Shown: positions 1 to 9,125, counted from the stretch's first letter. The stretch: DNA of 50,267 nucleotides from Lachnospiraceae bacterium (GCA_022510685.1 JAFLTA010000002.1:31752-82018); one strand, 5' to 3'. Made by a program: numbers and translations. The notes: generated by a model from the sequence alone, not told the origin.

Positions 1-2
1 CG

Positions 3-92
3 ACGAAGACACCTGCAGCAACGCCGACGAAAGCACCGGCAGCAACGCCGACGAAAGCACCGGCAGCAACGCCGACGAAAGCACCGACGACA
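3..92 (+). repeat. 24-bp tandem repeat encoding TPTKAPAA
   Basis: The unit ACGCCGACGAAAGCACCGGC plus AGCA occurs in near-perfect tandem copies (21-44, 45-68, 69-92 diverging at the end), with a partial copy before it. It encodes the stalk of the surface protein. The array runs off the left edge, so copy number is unknown. Confidence 0.85.
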
Positions 93-719
93 TCAATAGA
101 GCCGACAACACCGACAAAAGCACCGGTGACAACGACGGAGTCGACAAAAGAGCCGACAACAACAAAAAAACCAACGGTTTCAGCAACTAAGAAGCCGACA
201 GCAACGAAAGCGCCTTCTAAAACAGTGGCAACCACTGCTCCGAAGAAGACCAGTAAACCATCAGCGACAGCCACTCCGAAACCTAAGAAAAGAGGTAATT
301 TGGATGTGACCATTTATGATGAGAATACCGGAAAGCGCATTCCGGATGCTGATGTTAGTATTGTAGATGCTGATGGAAATGTTGTGAAAAACGCCAAGAC
401 AGATTCTAACGGAAATCTTTACGCTAAGAATTTGAAACCTGGCCGATATAAGGTAGTTGTAAAGAGTGTACCGGATGGCTATAAGGCTCCGGACAAGAGA
501 AAAACCAGAGTTTCTGCGGGCAGAACGACCAAGGAAATATTAAAAGTGAAAAAGAGATATGGTACGCGGAAAGTTTCTTCGCGAACAATTACGGGCAGTG
601 CAAAGATATCGACACCACAGACCGGAGATTCTGTACCATATACACCGTTTGTCGTTGCTATGATTATATCAGCAATAGGTTTTGCGGGATTGCTCTATGA
701 AGATAGGCATTTAAGATAA
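3..719 (+). CDS. 3' end of a sortase-anchored surface protein (5' end outside window)
   Basis: The frame is open from the first bases of the window, so the gene begins upstream. The visible N-terminal part is a Thr/Pro/Lys/Ala-rich stalk with a 24-bp tandem unit encoding TPTKAPAA (from about base 21). It is followed by a compact beta domain (about bases 297-570) that looks like a SpaA/CnaB prealbumin-type repeat. The C-terminus has a sorting-signal layout: TPQTGD, a hydrophobic segment (YTPFVVAMIISAIGFAGLLY) and a short charged tail (EDRHLR). I infer a cell-wall-anchored adhesin or pilin-like protein with a spacer stalk. The first ATG in the window (126) lies within the repeat region and is unlikely to be the true start. 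A terminator follows. Confidence 0.8.
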   Translation, partial: TKTPAATPTKAPAATPTKAPAATPTKAPTTSIEPTTPTKAPVTTTESTKEPTTTKKPTVSATKKPTATKAPSKTVATTAPKKTSKPSATATPKPKKRGNLDVTIYDENTGKRIPDADVSIVDADGNVVKNAKTDSNGNLYAKNLKPGRYKVVVKSVPDGYKAPDKRKTRVSAGRTTKEILKVKKRYGTRKVSSRTITGSAKISTPQTGDSVPYTPFVVAMIISAIGFAGLLYEDRHLR

Positions 720-742
720 TAACAACTGAATTTATATAAAAG

Positions 743-779
743 AGAGATGTCAGACAAAGTCTGGCATCTCTTTTTGCTT
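743..779 (+). terminator. Rho-independent terminator of the surface-protein gene
   Basis: The 12-bp stem AGAGATGTCAGA / TCTGGCATCTCT (one G-U pair) has a 5-base loop and is followed by a T-rich run. It lies 23 bases after the stop codon. Confidence 0.9.
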
Positions 780-792
780 TACATTATTGTTC

Positions 793-850
793 TTGACAAA
801 TACCCCTCCGGGGTATATTATATGTTTGATGGAATACCCCTATGGGGTAT
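793..850 (+). promoter_or_regulatory. csoR-copA promoter with two CsoR-type operators
   Basis: A -35 TTGACA (793-798) and -10 TATTAT (816-821) are separated by 17 bp. The 17-bp palindrome ATACCCCTCCGGGGTAT (800-816) fills the spacer. A second one, ATACCCCTATGGGGTAT (834-850), covers the expected start of transcription. Their centres are 34 bp apart, close to three helical turns. Known CsoR operators are GC-rich inverted repeats of the TACCCC...GGGGTA kind. I infer that apo-CsoR represses its own operon and Cu(I) relieves it. Confidence 0.88.
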
Positions 851-923
851 ATGTTGGCGCGGATATATATTATGTGTATATGGATACTATTTGTATGAAT
901 ATACATCAAAGGAGGAGGCGTAG

Positions 924-1271
924 ATGGCAAAGGGACAGGAGAATACGGCACAAAATGAAGAACCTATGGGAGCGCAGGAGTCTTGTGCATGCCATAAAAT
1001 AAAAGAACGGGATGAACGGGAATATCAGGATTTAATACACCGATTGAACCGCATTGAGGGGCAAATACGAGGTATCAAGGGAATGGTGGAACGTAGTGTT
1101 TATTGTACGGACATACTGACACAGGTAGCTGCAGCAAATGCGGCTTTGAATAGTTTCAGCAAGGTACTTTTGGAAAATCACATAAAAACATGTGTTATGA
1201 GGGATATTAAAGAAGGTAAGGAAGAAACGGTACAGGAACTGGTATCTGTACTGCAGAAATTGTTGAAATAA
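924..1271 (+). CDS. csoR: Copper-sensing repressor CsoR
   Basis: This is a 115-residue DUF156/CsoR-family repressor. The family Cu(I) ligand set is present: Cys61 (VYCTD), His86 and Cys90 (NHIKTC). The helical core starts at RLNRIEGQIRGIKGM. The N-terminus carries an extra CACH cluster (residues 21-24) that is not part of the classical site. A strong AAAGGAGG site precedes the ATG. It is the first gene of a two-gene copper operon with copA, behind a promoter with two CsoR-type palindromes. The Cys-His-Cys pattern argues for Cu(I) rather than formaldehyde (FrmR) or persulfide (CstR) sensing. Confidence 0.92.
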   Translation: MAKGQENTAQNEEPMGAQESCACHKIKERDEREYQDLIHRLNRIEGQIRGIKGMVERSVYCTDILTQVAAANAALNSFSKVLLENHIKTCVMRDIKEGKEETVQELVSVLQKLLK

Positions 1272-1358
1272 TGTGGTTATAGATTTGCAGTCATTATATT
1301 TCGTAATATAAAGAAAATATCTATGTCGCTGGCTGAAAATGCCGGAATGGAGGTCGAG

Positions 1359-3884
1359 ATGGAACAATATATTGTGACAGGAATGACTTGTGCGGCTTGT
1401 AGTGCAAGAGTGGAAAAGGCGGTAAATGCGATATCCGGTGTGACTGCCTGCTCGGTCAGTCTGCTTACAAATTCCATGGGGGTAGAGGGAACGGCATCGC
1501 CGGCAGAGATTATCAGGGCGGTGGAAAATGCAGGATATGGGGCAAAACAAAAAAATATGGCAGAGGATACAGATGCGGCATCAGGAAGCCGTGAGCTGGA
1601 GGAGTTGAAAGATCGTGTGACACCAATGTTGCGACAAAGGCTGATTTGGTCGGTATTTTTTTTGCTGCTTCTCATGTATTTATCCATGGGGCATATGATG
1701 TGGAACTGGCCGCTGCCGCAGTGGCTGGCACATAATCATGTGGCGATGGGGCTATTGCAATTGCTGCTCACGGGTATTATTATGGTTATCAATCAGCATT
1801 TTTTCATCAGCGGGTTCAAAAGCTTATGGCACCGGGCACCTAACATGGATGCCCTGGTGGCATTGGGTGCATCGGCAGCATTTGTGTATAGTACGTATGC
1901 GTTATTTGCTATGACTGATGCGGTGCTTAAGGGAGAAGATGCACTCGTCATGAAATACATGCATGAGTTTTACTTTGAGTCGGCGGCAATGATTCTGACA
2001 TTGATTACAGTTGGAAAAATGTTGGAGGCACATTCCAAGGGAAAGACCACGGATGCGCTGAAAACTTTATTGCAGTTGGCACCGGCGACGGCAGTGGTCA
2101 TTCGTGATGGAGAAGAACAGACGATAGAAGTGTCCGGGGTTAGACCGGGAGATGTGTTTGTGCTGCGGCCGGGGGAAACTGTACCGGTAGATGGTGTTGT
2201 GCTGGAGGGAAGCAGTGCACTGAACGAATCTGCGCTGACAGGAGAGAGTATTCCTGTGGACAAGACAGAGGGAGACATGGTCTCTGCCGCTACGATAAAC
2301 CAATCGGGATTTCTCAAGTGTGAGGCGACCCGTGTGGGGGAGGATACGACCCTGTCACAGATAATAAAGATGGTCAGCGATGCAGCTGCTACGAAAGCGC
2401 CTATTGCGAAGGTTGCTGATACCGTGTCCGGTTTTTTTGTTCCGGCGGTGATTCTCATTGCCATAGTGACGCTGGCTGTTTGGCTGCTTGTCGGAGAAAC
2501 GATTGGATTTGCTCTCGGCAGAGCCATTTCCGTACTGGTCATCAGTTGCCCATGTGCGCTGGGATTAGCCACACCGGTAGCTATTATGGTTGGGAATGGA
2601 GTAGGTGCAAGACACGGTATTTTATTCAAGACAGCTGTTTCTCTGGAAGAAACAGGCAAGATGGCTGTGGTGGCATTGGACAAAACAGGTACCATCACTA
2701 AAGGCGAGCCTCAGGTGACGGATGTTATAACCGGAGAAGGGATTACAGAGGAAGAATTGTTGCAAACGGCATATTCGCTGGAGAAGAAAAGTGAGCATCC
2801 GCTGGCAAAGGCGGTTCTCGCTTATGGACAGGACAGACAAATCTCCTCGGAAGAAATGGAAAGTTTCAAGGCGTTGCCCGGCAACGGATTGGAGGGAGTA
2901 TTACACAGCGAGAGAGTGTTAGGAGGAAACCGCACATTTGTTGAAAAATCCTGCTCCCTGTCATCCGATTTGTTGCGAGAGGCAGAAAAGCTCGCCGTTG
3001 CAGGAAAAACACCGTTGTTTTTTGCAAAGGAAGACCGTGTTTTGGGGATTATCGCTGTGGCAGATGTCATTAAAGAGGACAGTCCGCAGGCGATTACAGA
3101 ACTGAAAAATATGGGTATCCGGGTTGTGTTGCTCACAGGAGATAATGAGCAGACGGCAAATGCCATAGGCGCGCAGGCAGGTGCCCACGAAGTGATTGCC
3201 GGGGTGTTGCCGGACGGCAAAGAGGCAGTAATACGCAAATTGCAAAGCCAAGGAAAAGTAGCTATGGTGGGGGATGGCATTAATGATGCGCCGGCTCTGA
3301 CCAGGGCAGATATGGGAATGGCCATCGGGGCAGGGACGGATGTGGCGATTGATGCCGCAGATGTTGTACTTATGCATAGCCGTCTGAAAGATGTACCGGC
3401 TGCGATTCGATTAAGCCGTGCCACCTTGCGCAATATTCATGAAAATTTATTCTGGGCGTTTTTCTACAACGTCATTGGAATTCCGTTAGCAGCGGGTGTA
3501 TGGATTCCTCTTTTCGGATGGAAGCTAAATCCTATGTATGCAGCTGCCGCTATGAGTTTATCCAGTTTCTGTGTAGTGACAAATGCACTGCGATTGAATT
3601 TATGCCGCGTCTATGATGCGGGTAAAGATAAAAAGAAAGTACAAAAACAAAATCAAAAAAAGGAGAGAGTAACAATGACAAAGACAATGAAAATCGAGGG
3701 AATGATGTGTGGACACTGTGAAGCAGCGGTAAAAAAGGCGTTGGAAGCGTTGCCACAGGTTGCAGAGGCGGCAGTGAGCCATGAGGAAGGCACTGCAGTG
3801 CTGACATTAACAGAGGAAGTAGGAGATGACACACTGCGCAAAACTGTGGAGGAGAAAGATTATACGGTAGTTGAAATTGCATAA
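1359..3884 (+). CDS. copA: Copper-exporting P1B-type ATPase CopA with fused C-terminal CopZ-like domain
   Basis: The product is an 841-residue Cu(I)-pumping ATPase. It has an N-terminal heavy-metal-associated domain (GMTCAAC, Cys11 and Cys14), membrane helices, the CPC metal-site motif (397-399), the phosphorylation motif DKTGT (441-445), the P1B HP motif (480-481) and GDGINDAP (638-645). From Met773 a second HMA domain (GMMCGHC, Cys784/Cys787) of about 69 residues follows. It is joined by a lysine/glutamine-rich linker whose DNA contains a ribosome binding site, as if a copZ gene had lost the preceding stop. I chose ATG 1359 because GGAGG lies 5 bases upstream; in-frame ATGs at 1323 and 1347 lack one. 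It is co-transcribed with csoR. Confidence 0.93.
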   Translation: MEQYIVTGMTCAACSARVEKAVNAISGVTACSVSLLTNSMGVEGTASPAEIIRAVENAGYGAKQKNMAEDTDAASGSRELEELKDRVTPMLRQRLIWSVFFLLLLMYLSMGHMMWNWPLPQWLAHNHVAMGLLQLLLTGIIMVINQHFFISGFKSLWHRAPNMDALVALGASAAFVYSTYALFAMTDAVLKGEDALVMKYMHEFYFESAAMILTLITVGKMLEAHSKGKTTDALKTLLQLAPATAVVIRDGEEQTIEVSGVRPGDVFVLRPGETVPVDGVVLEGSSALNESALTGESIPVDKTEGDMVSAATINQSGFLKCEATRVGEDTTLSQIIKMVSDAAATKAPIAKVADTVSGFFVPAVILIAIVTLAVWLLVGETIGFALGRAISVLVISCPCALGLATPVAIMVGNGVGARHGILFKTAVSLEETGKMAVVALDKTGTITKGEPQVTDVITGEGITEEELLQTAYSLEKKSEHPLAKAVLAYGQDRQISSEEMESFKALPGNGLEGVLHSERVLGGNRTFVEKSCSLSSDLLREAEKLAVAGKTPLFFAKEDRVLGIIAVADVIKEDSPQAITELKNMGIRVVLLTGDNEQTANAIGAQAGAHEVIAGVLPDGKEAVIRKLQSQGKVAMVGDGINDAPALTRADMGMAIGAGTDVAIDAADVVLMHSRLKDVPAAIRLSRATLRNIHENLFWAFFYNVIGIPLAAGVWIPLFGWKLNPMYAAAAMSLSSFCVVTNALRLNLCRVYDAGKDKKKVQKQNQKKERVTMTKTMKIEGMMCGHCEAAVKKALEALPQVAEAAVSHEEGTAVLTLTEEVGDDTLRKTVEEKDYTVVEIA
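3675..3884 (+). CDS. Possible separately initiated CopZ-like copper chaperone inside copA
   Basis: Within copA an in-frame ATG at 3675 is preceded by AAAAAAAGGAGAG, a convincing ribosome binding site, with an A-rich approach typical of intergenic spacers. Initiation here would give a free 69-residue HMA protein with the MxCxxC-type site (MMCGHC), the size of CopZ. The reading frame is continuous with copA, so both a fusion and a free chaperone could be made. The alternative product is inference; only the sequence layout is seen. Confidence 0.5.
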   Translation: MTKTMKIEGMMCGHCEAAVKKALEALPQVAEAAVSHEEGTAVLTLTEEVGDDTLRKTVEEKDYTVVEIA

Positions 3885-3915
3885 GATCAATGTATACTTA
3901 AAAACTCAAGATTGC

Positions 3916-3976
3916 ATAACCACAGGATTCATACTATACTATTTAGTATAAATTTTGTGGTTATTCGTCTTTTTTG
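3916..3976 (+). terminator. Terminator after copA
   Basis: The outer stem ATAACCACA / TGTGGTTAT (3916-3924 with 3956-3964) encloses an inner ATACTAT...ATAGTAT-like hairpin. TCGTCTTTTTT follows. Confidence 0.75.
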
Positions 3977-4022
3977 ACGGTTTTAAAAATAATGGCAAAG
4001 CACAAAGGAAAGAGGTATATCT

Positions 4023-4715
4023 GTGAAACATTTTTTTGCTACTCATAAAAAAGGAATCAAGAGAAGTATGGTAATTTGCGGAGTATTGTTTGCAATCGGA
4101 TTGGTAGGGGGGTTAGGGCTTAATGTTTATGTAAAGCACTTTGCATCCCCGTATATTTTCCGTACAGGAAATGAAAGCGACATTCCTGAAGCGGATTGTA
4201 TCCTGGTGTTGGGAGCTGGAGTAAAACCGGATGGAACTCCAAGCCTTATGCTTACAGATCGCTTAAACCGGGCACTGGAATTATATGAGGCAGGGGTGGC
4301 AGATCGTTTTCTCATGACGGGTGACCATGGCAGGGAAAATTATAATGAAGTGCAGGCGATGAAAGATTATGTTATGGCGGCAGGTGTTCCGGAGGATAAG
4401 ATATTCATGGATCATGCCGGTTTTTCCACATATGAATCCATGTACCGTGCGAGGGATGTGTTTGATGTGGAACATCCTGTAATCGTCACACAACCCTATC
4501 ATTCTTATCGTGCCGTGTATGCTGCGAGAAAACTGGGACTGGATGCCTGCGCAGCACCGAACAAGAGGGACAAGTACACTAAGAGTTGGATATTCGGGCT
4601 GCGGGAGATTGCAGCCAGAGATAAAGAATTTGTAACGTTGATACTACAGCCGAAGCCAACCTATCTTGGGGACAAGATTCCGATTACAGGTAGCGGTCTG
4701 GCTACAAAAGATTGA
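4023..4715 (+). CDS. SanA/YdcF-family (DUF218) membrane-anchored protein
   Basis: This 230-residue protein starts with GTG 8 bases after an AGGAAAGAGG site. It has an N-terminal membrane segment (residues about 14-36) and a DUF218 domain with the characteristic acidic/glycine start (ADCILVLGAGVKPDGTPS), the TGDHG loop and VTQPYHSYRAVYAARKLG. SanA, ElyC and YdcF relatives are linked to envelope integrity and wall-precursor metabolism, but the reaction is not established. It lies 37 bp upstream of the spermidine-synthase-like gene and may be co-transcribed with it. Confidence 0.85.
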   Translation: MKHFFATHKKGIKRSMVICGVLFAIGLVGGLGLNVYVKHFASPYIFRTGNESDIPEADCILVLGAGVKPDGTPSLMLTDRLNRALELYEAGVADRFLMTGDHGRENYNEVQAMKDYVMAAGVPEDKIFMDHAGFSTYESMYRARDVFDVEHPVIVTQPYHSYRAVYAARKLGLDACAAPNKRDKYTKSWIFGLREIAARDKEFVTLILQPKPTYLGDKIPITGSGLATKD

Positions 4716-4752
4716 CACCTCACGTTATATCTATAAAGAAAGGACAAGTAGT

Positions 4753-6354
4753 ATGCCCGCAATTTTACGAAATAAATTTTATTTATATATGACAGAATTT
4801 TTTGCCGGAATGTCCGTGATGGCGGTGGAATTAGGGGCTAGCAGATTGCTGGCTCCTTACTTTAGTTCTTCGCAGATTGTGTGGACGATTATTATCGGTA
4901 CGATTATGATTGCCATGGCGCTGGGGAATATTTATGGTGGACGAAGTGCCGACAAAAATCCGGACCCGGCTAAGTTATATGGGAGGATATTGATAGCGGC
5001 TGTGTGGATTGCTGCCATTCCTGTTTTTGGAAAGTATATCATACTGGGGATTTCGGGACTTCTCATATTTGCTGTGAGCAGTCATTTTCTTGTCATTGCT
5101 GCCTTTGCTGCTTGTATGGTGATTTTTGTGTTTCCTCTCTTTCTGTTGGGGACCGTAACGCCATCTCTGGCGAAGTATTGTGTCAGCAGCTTAGAGGATA
5201 GTGGCAGTACAGTGGGAACATTGGGAGCTTACAATACGATAGGAAGTATCATCGGTACTTTTCTTCCCACATTTGTGACGATTCCAGCGGTGGGAACTTC
5301 CATCACTTTTTTGCTCTTTGCAGGAATTCTCCTGATTTTGGGGGTTGTTTATTTTATCAGTGCAAAATCAGGAACGAAGCGTATGATAGTTTCAGGTATT
5401 TGTTTCCTGTTATGCTGTCTGCTGGGATATTCAGACAAGTTTGCGTTTTGGGAGTCTGACTTGGTCTATGAAGGAGAGTCTATATATAATTACCTGCAGG
5501 TGAGAGAAGATGACGATGCCGTTTATCTTTCTACCAATGTATTGTTTGGCGTGCAGTCGGTGTACCAAAAAGAGGACACGTTGACGGGAATGTATTATGA
5601 TTATGCCATGGCAGCACCACTCATGACCGGGAAAAAACCGTCGGACTGCAGCGTGTTGATTTTAGGGATGGGGACAGGCACTTACAGTACCCAGTGTGAA
5701 AAATATTATGGTGAGATGGATATCGAAGGGGTGGAGATTGACAAGGACATTACCGGACTCGCCAGAGATTATTTTAATCTGGCGGAAAAGACACCGGTGA
5801 CCACATATGACGGCAGAGCGTATTTACAGGCAGTAGATAGACAGTACGATGTCATTATGGTGGATGCCTATCAGGATATTACCATTCCCTTTCAAATGTC
5901 TACGGTAGAGTTTTTCACCATGGTTCGTAATCATCTGAAGGAAAACGGCGTGATGGTGGTAAATATGAATATGCGCGGAAAAGAGGAGGGTAGTATCAAT
6001 CAGTATCTGGCAGATACGATATCTTCCGTGTTTTCTGAAGTTTATACCGTTGATGTGGAATATAGCACCAATCGGGAGCTATTTGCCTCCCAAAATAAAG
6101 ATATGATTGACAATATGCAGAGTGGCATTGGTAGTATGGGACTTTCTTTGGATTATTCCCTGCGGAGTATGTTGCAGGAAGTGTCCCGTAATGCGGACAG
6201 GTATGAGGGGACGAATTTTGTAATGACGGATGATAAGGCTCCTGTGGAACTGTTGGGAATGCGTGCGATTGATGAAATCATCAAGGAGGAAGTAGAGTAT
6301 TATAAGGGCGTTTATGAGAGGGAGGGATTATCCGGACTGCTGAATATGCTGTAG
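4753..6354 (+). CDS. Membrane-fused spermidine-synthase-like protein
   Basis: The protein has 533 residues. The N-terminal half has about seven hydrophobic helices. The C-terminal half is a Rossmann methyltransferase/aminopropyltransferase fold with LILGMGTG as the nucleotide loop, an acidic strand end (IEGVEID) and YDVIMVDAYQ with the spermidine-synthase-like DITIPFQMSTVEFF segment. Such fusions are often named spermidine synthase, but true enzymes have a GGGDG-type loop. This one has GMGTG, so polyamine synthesis is not assured. ATG 4753 was chosen because the downstream membrane helix starts there and AAAGAAAGGA precedes it; the longer frame from 4666 overlaps the upstream gene. Confidence 0.75.
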   Translation: MPAILRNKFYLYMTEFFAGMSVMAVELGASRLLAPYFSSSQIVWTIIIGTIMIAMALGNIYGGRSADKNPDPAKLYGRILIAAVWIAAIPVFGKYIILGISGLLIFAVSSHFLVIAAFAACMVIFVFPLFLLGTVTPSLAKYCVSSLEDSGSTVGTLGAYNTIGSIIGTFLPTFVTIPAVGTSITFLLFAGILLILGVVYFISAKSGTKRMIVSGICFLLCCLLGYSDKFAFWESDLVYEGESIYNYLQVREDDDAVYLSTNVLFGVQSVYQKEDTLTGMYYDYAMAAPLMTGKKPSDCSVLILGMGTGTYSTQCEKYYGEMDIEGVEIDKDITGLARDYFNLAEKTPVTTYDGRAYLQAVDRQYDVIMVDAYQDITIPFQMSTVEFFTMVRNHLKENGVMVVNMNMRGKEEGSINQYLADTISSVFSEVYTVDVEYSTNRELFASQNKDMIDNMQSGIGSMGLSLDYSLRSMLQEVSRNADRYEGTNFVMTDDKAPVELLGMRAIDEIIKEEVEYYKGVYEREGLSGLLNML

Positions 6355-6497
6355 CATAACTGTATCCATGTTGAGCATTTTTTTCGTAAACATGGAGAAA
6401 ATAGATTGAATGATGATTCCATCCTATTTGTGTTGCTGGGGAAAGCAGTGGCACGCGGATTGATATGGACAAGGAAAATTATAAGGAGTAGGTTATC

Positions 6498-7379
6498 ATG
6501 GAGTTTCTGCTGAAACAGGGGCGTGTTATGGCGATTACTAAGGAAAAAGCAGAAAAACGTTGGGTGGATGCCGCTTTCTGGGATGAAATCGAATACATGA
6601 TGGAACAGGACAGGATGCATTTTTCCAGGGCGGAAGTTATGAGCGATGCCGTGATCGGTGAGGTTGTCTGGCATCCCGGAGATGGGCATGACAGCGAGCA
6701 GATAAGCATTGTGTTTTATCTGGATAAAGACGAGCTTGTGCTGGTTGGGGAGAAAAGTCCCAAAGACCACTGGGAAAAACAGATACAATCATTAATTGGC
6801 GGGGAAGATGATTTATCACCTACACGATTTTTTATCCGTCTGTTAGATGAACTTCTGAAGGATGATATCAAGCATTTGCAACGCATAGAGGCAACTTGTT
6901 TTCGGCTGGAAGAGGAGATAAATAAAGGGGGAGAAATTGACCCGGCAAGTCTGCTGGCGCGATACCGGAAACTACTATTGACGAAAAGCTTTCAGTATCA
7001 GCAGATGATGGACATGAGCGACACATTGGCAGAGAATGTAAATGATTTTTTTGAGGAAAAAGAGGCGCGATGTTTTCTGACTTTCAGCAAAAAAATTGAA
7101 AGGCTTCACGGGCGGACTCAGATGCTTAGAGAGTATATGATTCAAATCAGTGAGTTACAGCAACAGCGTTTGGACGAGGATCAAAACCGTACAATGCGCA
7201 TTCTTACCATGGTGACCACCATATTTGCTCCGTTGACGCTCGTGGCAGGGTGGTACGGCATGAATTTTGTCTACATGCCGGAGCTGAAAAGTCCCTATGG
7301 ATATGTGACAGTGATAGTAGCCTGTGGGGTTATCATCGTGGGCGAAATATATTATTTCAAGAAAAAAAGATTACTATAA
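6498..7379 (+). CDS. CorA-family divalent cation transporter
   Basis: This 293-residue protein has a cytoplasmic N-terminal domain, a long central helix region (LRRIEATCF-like segments through residues 120-230) and two C-terminal membrane helices. The first ends with the diagnostic YGMNF motif, followed by MPE. In CorA proteins the GMN motif forms the pore mouth for Mg2+ or Co2+/Ni2+. AAGGAG precedes the ATG by 9 bases. The very short tail after the second helix (YYFKKKRLL) is typical. It converges with the Na/Pi cotransporter gene across a shared terminator. Confidence 0.9.
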   Translation: MEFLLKQGRVMAITKEKAEKRWVDAAFWDEIEYMMEQDRMHFSRAEVMSDAVIGEVVWHPGDGHDSEQISIVFYLDKDELVLVGEKSPKDHWEKQIQSLIGGEDDLSPTRFFIRLLDELLKDDIKHLQRIEATCFRLEEEINKGGEIDPASLLARYRKLLLTKSFQYQQMMDMSDTLAENVNDFFEEKEARCFLTFSKKIERLHGRTQMLREYMIQISELQQQRLDEDQNRTMRILTMVTTIFAPLTLVAGWYGMNFVYMPELKSPYGYVTVIVACGVIIVGEIYYFKKKRLL

Positions 7380-7416
7380 AAAACTACCGGAGCAAGTGAG
7401 CTTTCCGGTAGTTTTT
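7380..7416. terminator. Terminator between convergent corA-like and Na/Pi cotransporter genes
   Basis: The 12-bp perfect stem AAAACTACCGGA / TCCGGTAGTTTT (7380-7391 with 7404-7415) has T runs on both strands, so it can serve both genes. Confidence 0.9.
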
Positions 7417-7471
7417 AAGTTTCGATTTGTTCTGTTGCAGATTTCACGGATTAGATGTGGCAAGTTTTGCT

Positions 7472-9079
7472 TTATGTTGCGGACTGTGCGATATTCATGG
7501 CATGTGCTGCCACACGCTCCAAATCCATTAAGAGCTCTACGTACATCATACCCTGTTGCGAGGTACACTTGCCTTTATTCATGCGGTTGATATGTTTTTC
7601 CTTCATTTCCTCTATCATGCGGTTTACATCCCTCTTTAATGCGTATACATGGGCATATTTATCCTGATCGGGGGTAATCATTTGCGCATAAGCTTCATCA
7701 AATATTTTATCAATGATATTTATCAGTTTGCGCAGCTCCTCCATAGCAGTCTTGCTGAAATGCTCTTTGCTCTTACGCATTCGCACGCTGAACTGTGCCA
7801 TATTTTCTGCATGGTCACCGATGCGTTCCAAGTCATTGATAACATGGAATAAATTACCCACATGTTTTATTTGTTCCGGTGTGGTATCACCGAAGGAACT
7901 CATACGGACTAAGGCATCGGTAATTTCTTTGCTCAAAAAGTCAATGGTTTCTTCTGTTTTGGTAAACGGTTTAATATCGGATATTACATTTTTGAAATAG
8001 TTTTCCGTCGCAAGATGCAGATTGTCACGAACCAGATCCTGCATACGTTTTGTCTCTGCATCAATCTGACCAATCATGGCAGTAGCGGTAGTATGTGCTG
8101 TCTCGCTGATAAATTCCAGCTTCGCCATATCAGGTTCTTCATCGTCTCCCCGCACAATGCGCTTTGCCAGTCCTGCAATCTGATTGGCAAAAGGAAACAG
8201 TATAATTACGGATACCAGATTGAATATCGTGTTGGCGTTGGCGATTTGGCGGCTTGGGTCAGAAGATGTCATGGCAAGCCAGTCAAGAACCGGAAGGAAG
8301 CTGGTTACAATCACGAAAATAATCATACCTAACGTTTCGAAAATGGCAACGATGGCGGCTACACGTTTGGCATCTTTTTTACCGCTGATGGAAGCCAGGA
8401 TCGGTGCGATACTTGCACCGATGTTCATACCGAGCATCACATAGAAAGCAGGTCGGAAAGCAATGACTCCGCTGAGTGCCATCATCTGCAAAACACCGAC
8501 GGATGCGGATGCACTCTGAATGATGACGGTAAAGATTACGCCCACAATGACACCCAGTAGCGGGAAGGAAAGATTGGACATAATATCAATAAACCATTTT
8601 TCTTCTGCCAGAGGGCGCATGGCGGTACTCATGGTGGTTAATCCCACAAAGAGAATACCGAGACTCGCCACTACCTGACCGAAACTCTGTAATTTACTGG
8701 ATTTGGCAAACATGAGAAATGCTACACCCACGAAAGCAATGACGGGAGCATATTTGGAAATGTAGTTGGTAGCAATCAACTGTCCGGTGATGGTAGTACC
8801 CAGTTTGGCACCCATGATAATGCCGACAGAACGCTCCAACTCCATCATGCCTGCATTGACAAAGCCGACGGTCATTACACACATGGCGTTGGAACTCTGA
8901 ATCAGTGCCGTGAGACCGGCTCCCAAAAGCACCGCCATGATGCGTGTTTCCGTGAGCTTTTCCAAAATGGTTCTCATATAATCTCCGGCAAGTTTTTTCA
9001 GACCGTCGCTCATGAAGGTCATGCCAAACATGAACAGAGCAAGTCCACCTAATAAGGAAATAATATTATCACTTGTCAT
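7472..9079 (-). CDS. Na/Pi-cotransporter family protein with PhoU-like domain
   Basis: This 535-residue protein has a hydrophobic N-terminal two-thirds with the paired Na/Pi-cotransporter repeats carrying QSS motifs (ALIQSSNAM and IIQSASASV). A helical PhoU-like C-terminal domain follows (about residues 330-535, including HVINDLERIGDHAEN). The family imports phosphate with sodium, and the PhoU-like part is thought to regulate it. The start at 9079 (MTSDNIISLLGG) is set by AAAGGAGAC on the minus strand; the longer frame from 9124 lacks a ribosome binding site. Confidence 0.92.
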   Translation of the reverse strand: MTSDNIISLLGGLALFMFGMTFMSDGLKKLAGDYMRTILEKLTETRIMAVLLGAGLTALIQSSNAMCVMTVGFVNAGMMELERSVGIIMGAKLGTTITGQLIATNYISKYAPVIAFVGVAFLMFAKSSKLQSFGQVVASLGILFVGLTTMSTAMRPLAEEKWFIDIMSNLSFPLLGVIVGVIFTVIIQSASASVGVLQMMALSGVIAFRPAFYVMLGMNIGASIAPILASISGKKDAKRVAAIVAIFETLGMIIFVIVTSFLPVLDWLAMTSSDPSRQIANANTIFNLVSVIILFPFANQIAGLAKRIVRGDDEEPDMAKLEFISETAHTTATAMIGQIDAETKRMQDLVRDNLHLATENYFKNVISDIKPFTKTEETIDFLSKEITDALVRMSSFGDTTPEQIKHVGNLFHVINDLERIGDHAENMAQFSVRMRKSKEHFSKTAMEELRKLINIIDKIFDEAYAQMITPDQDKYAHVYALKRDVNRMIEEMKEKHINRMNKGKCTSQQGMMYVELLMDLERVAAHAMNIAQSAT

Positions 9080-9125
9080 TTGTCGTCTCCTTTGACATCC
9101 GAATTTTACACAAAAAAGGTTCATA

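Noticed and set aside
787-1002. 71-codon frame through the csoR promoter
   Set aside because: It covers the operators and overlaps csoR in another frame, with no ribosome binding site.
6355-6497. Magnesium riboswitch (M-box or ykoK-like) before the CorA gene
   Set aside because: The spacer has only an 8-bp TCCATGTT/AACATGGA hairpin and no conserved riboswitch sequence; it is too short for an M-box.
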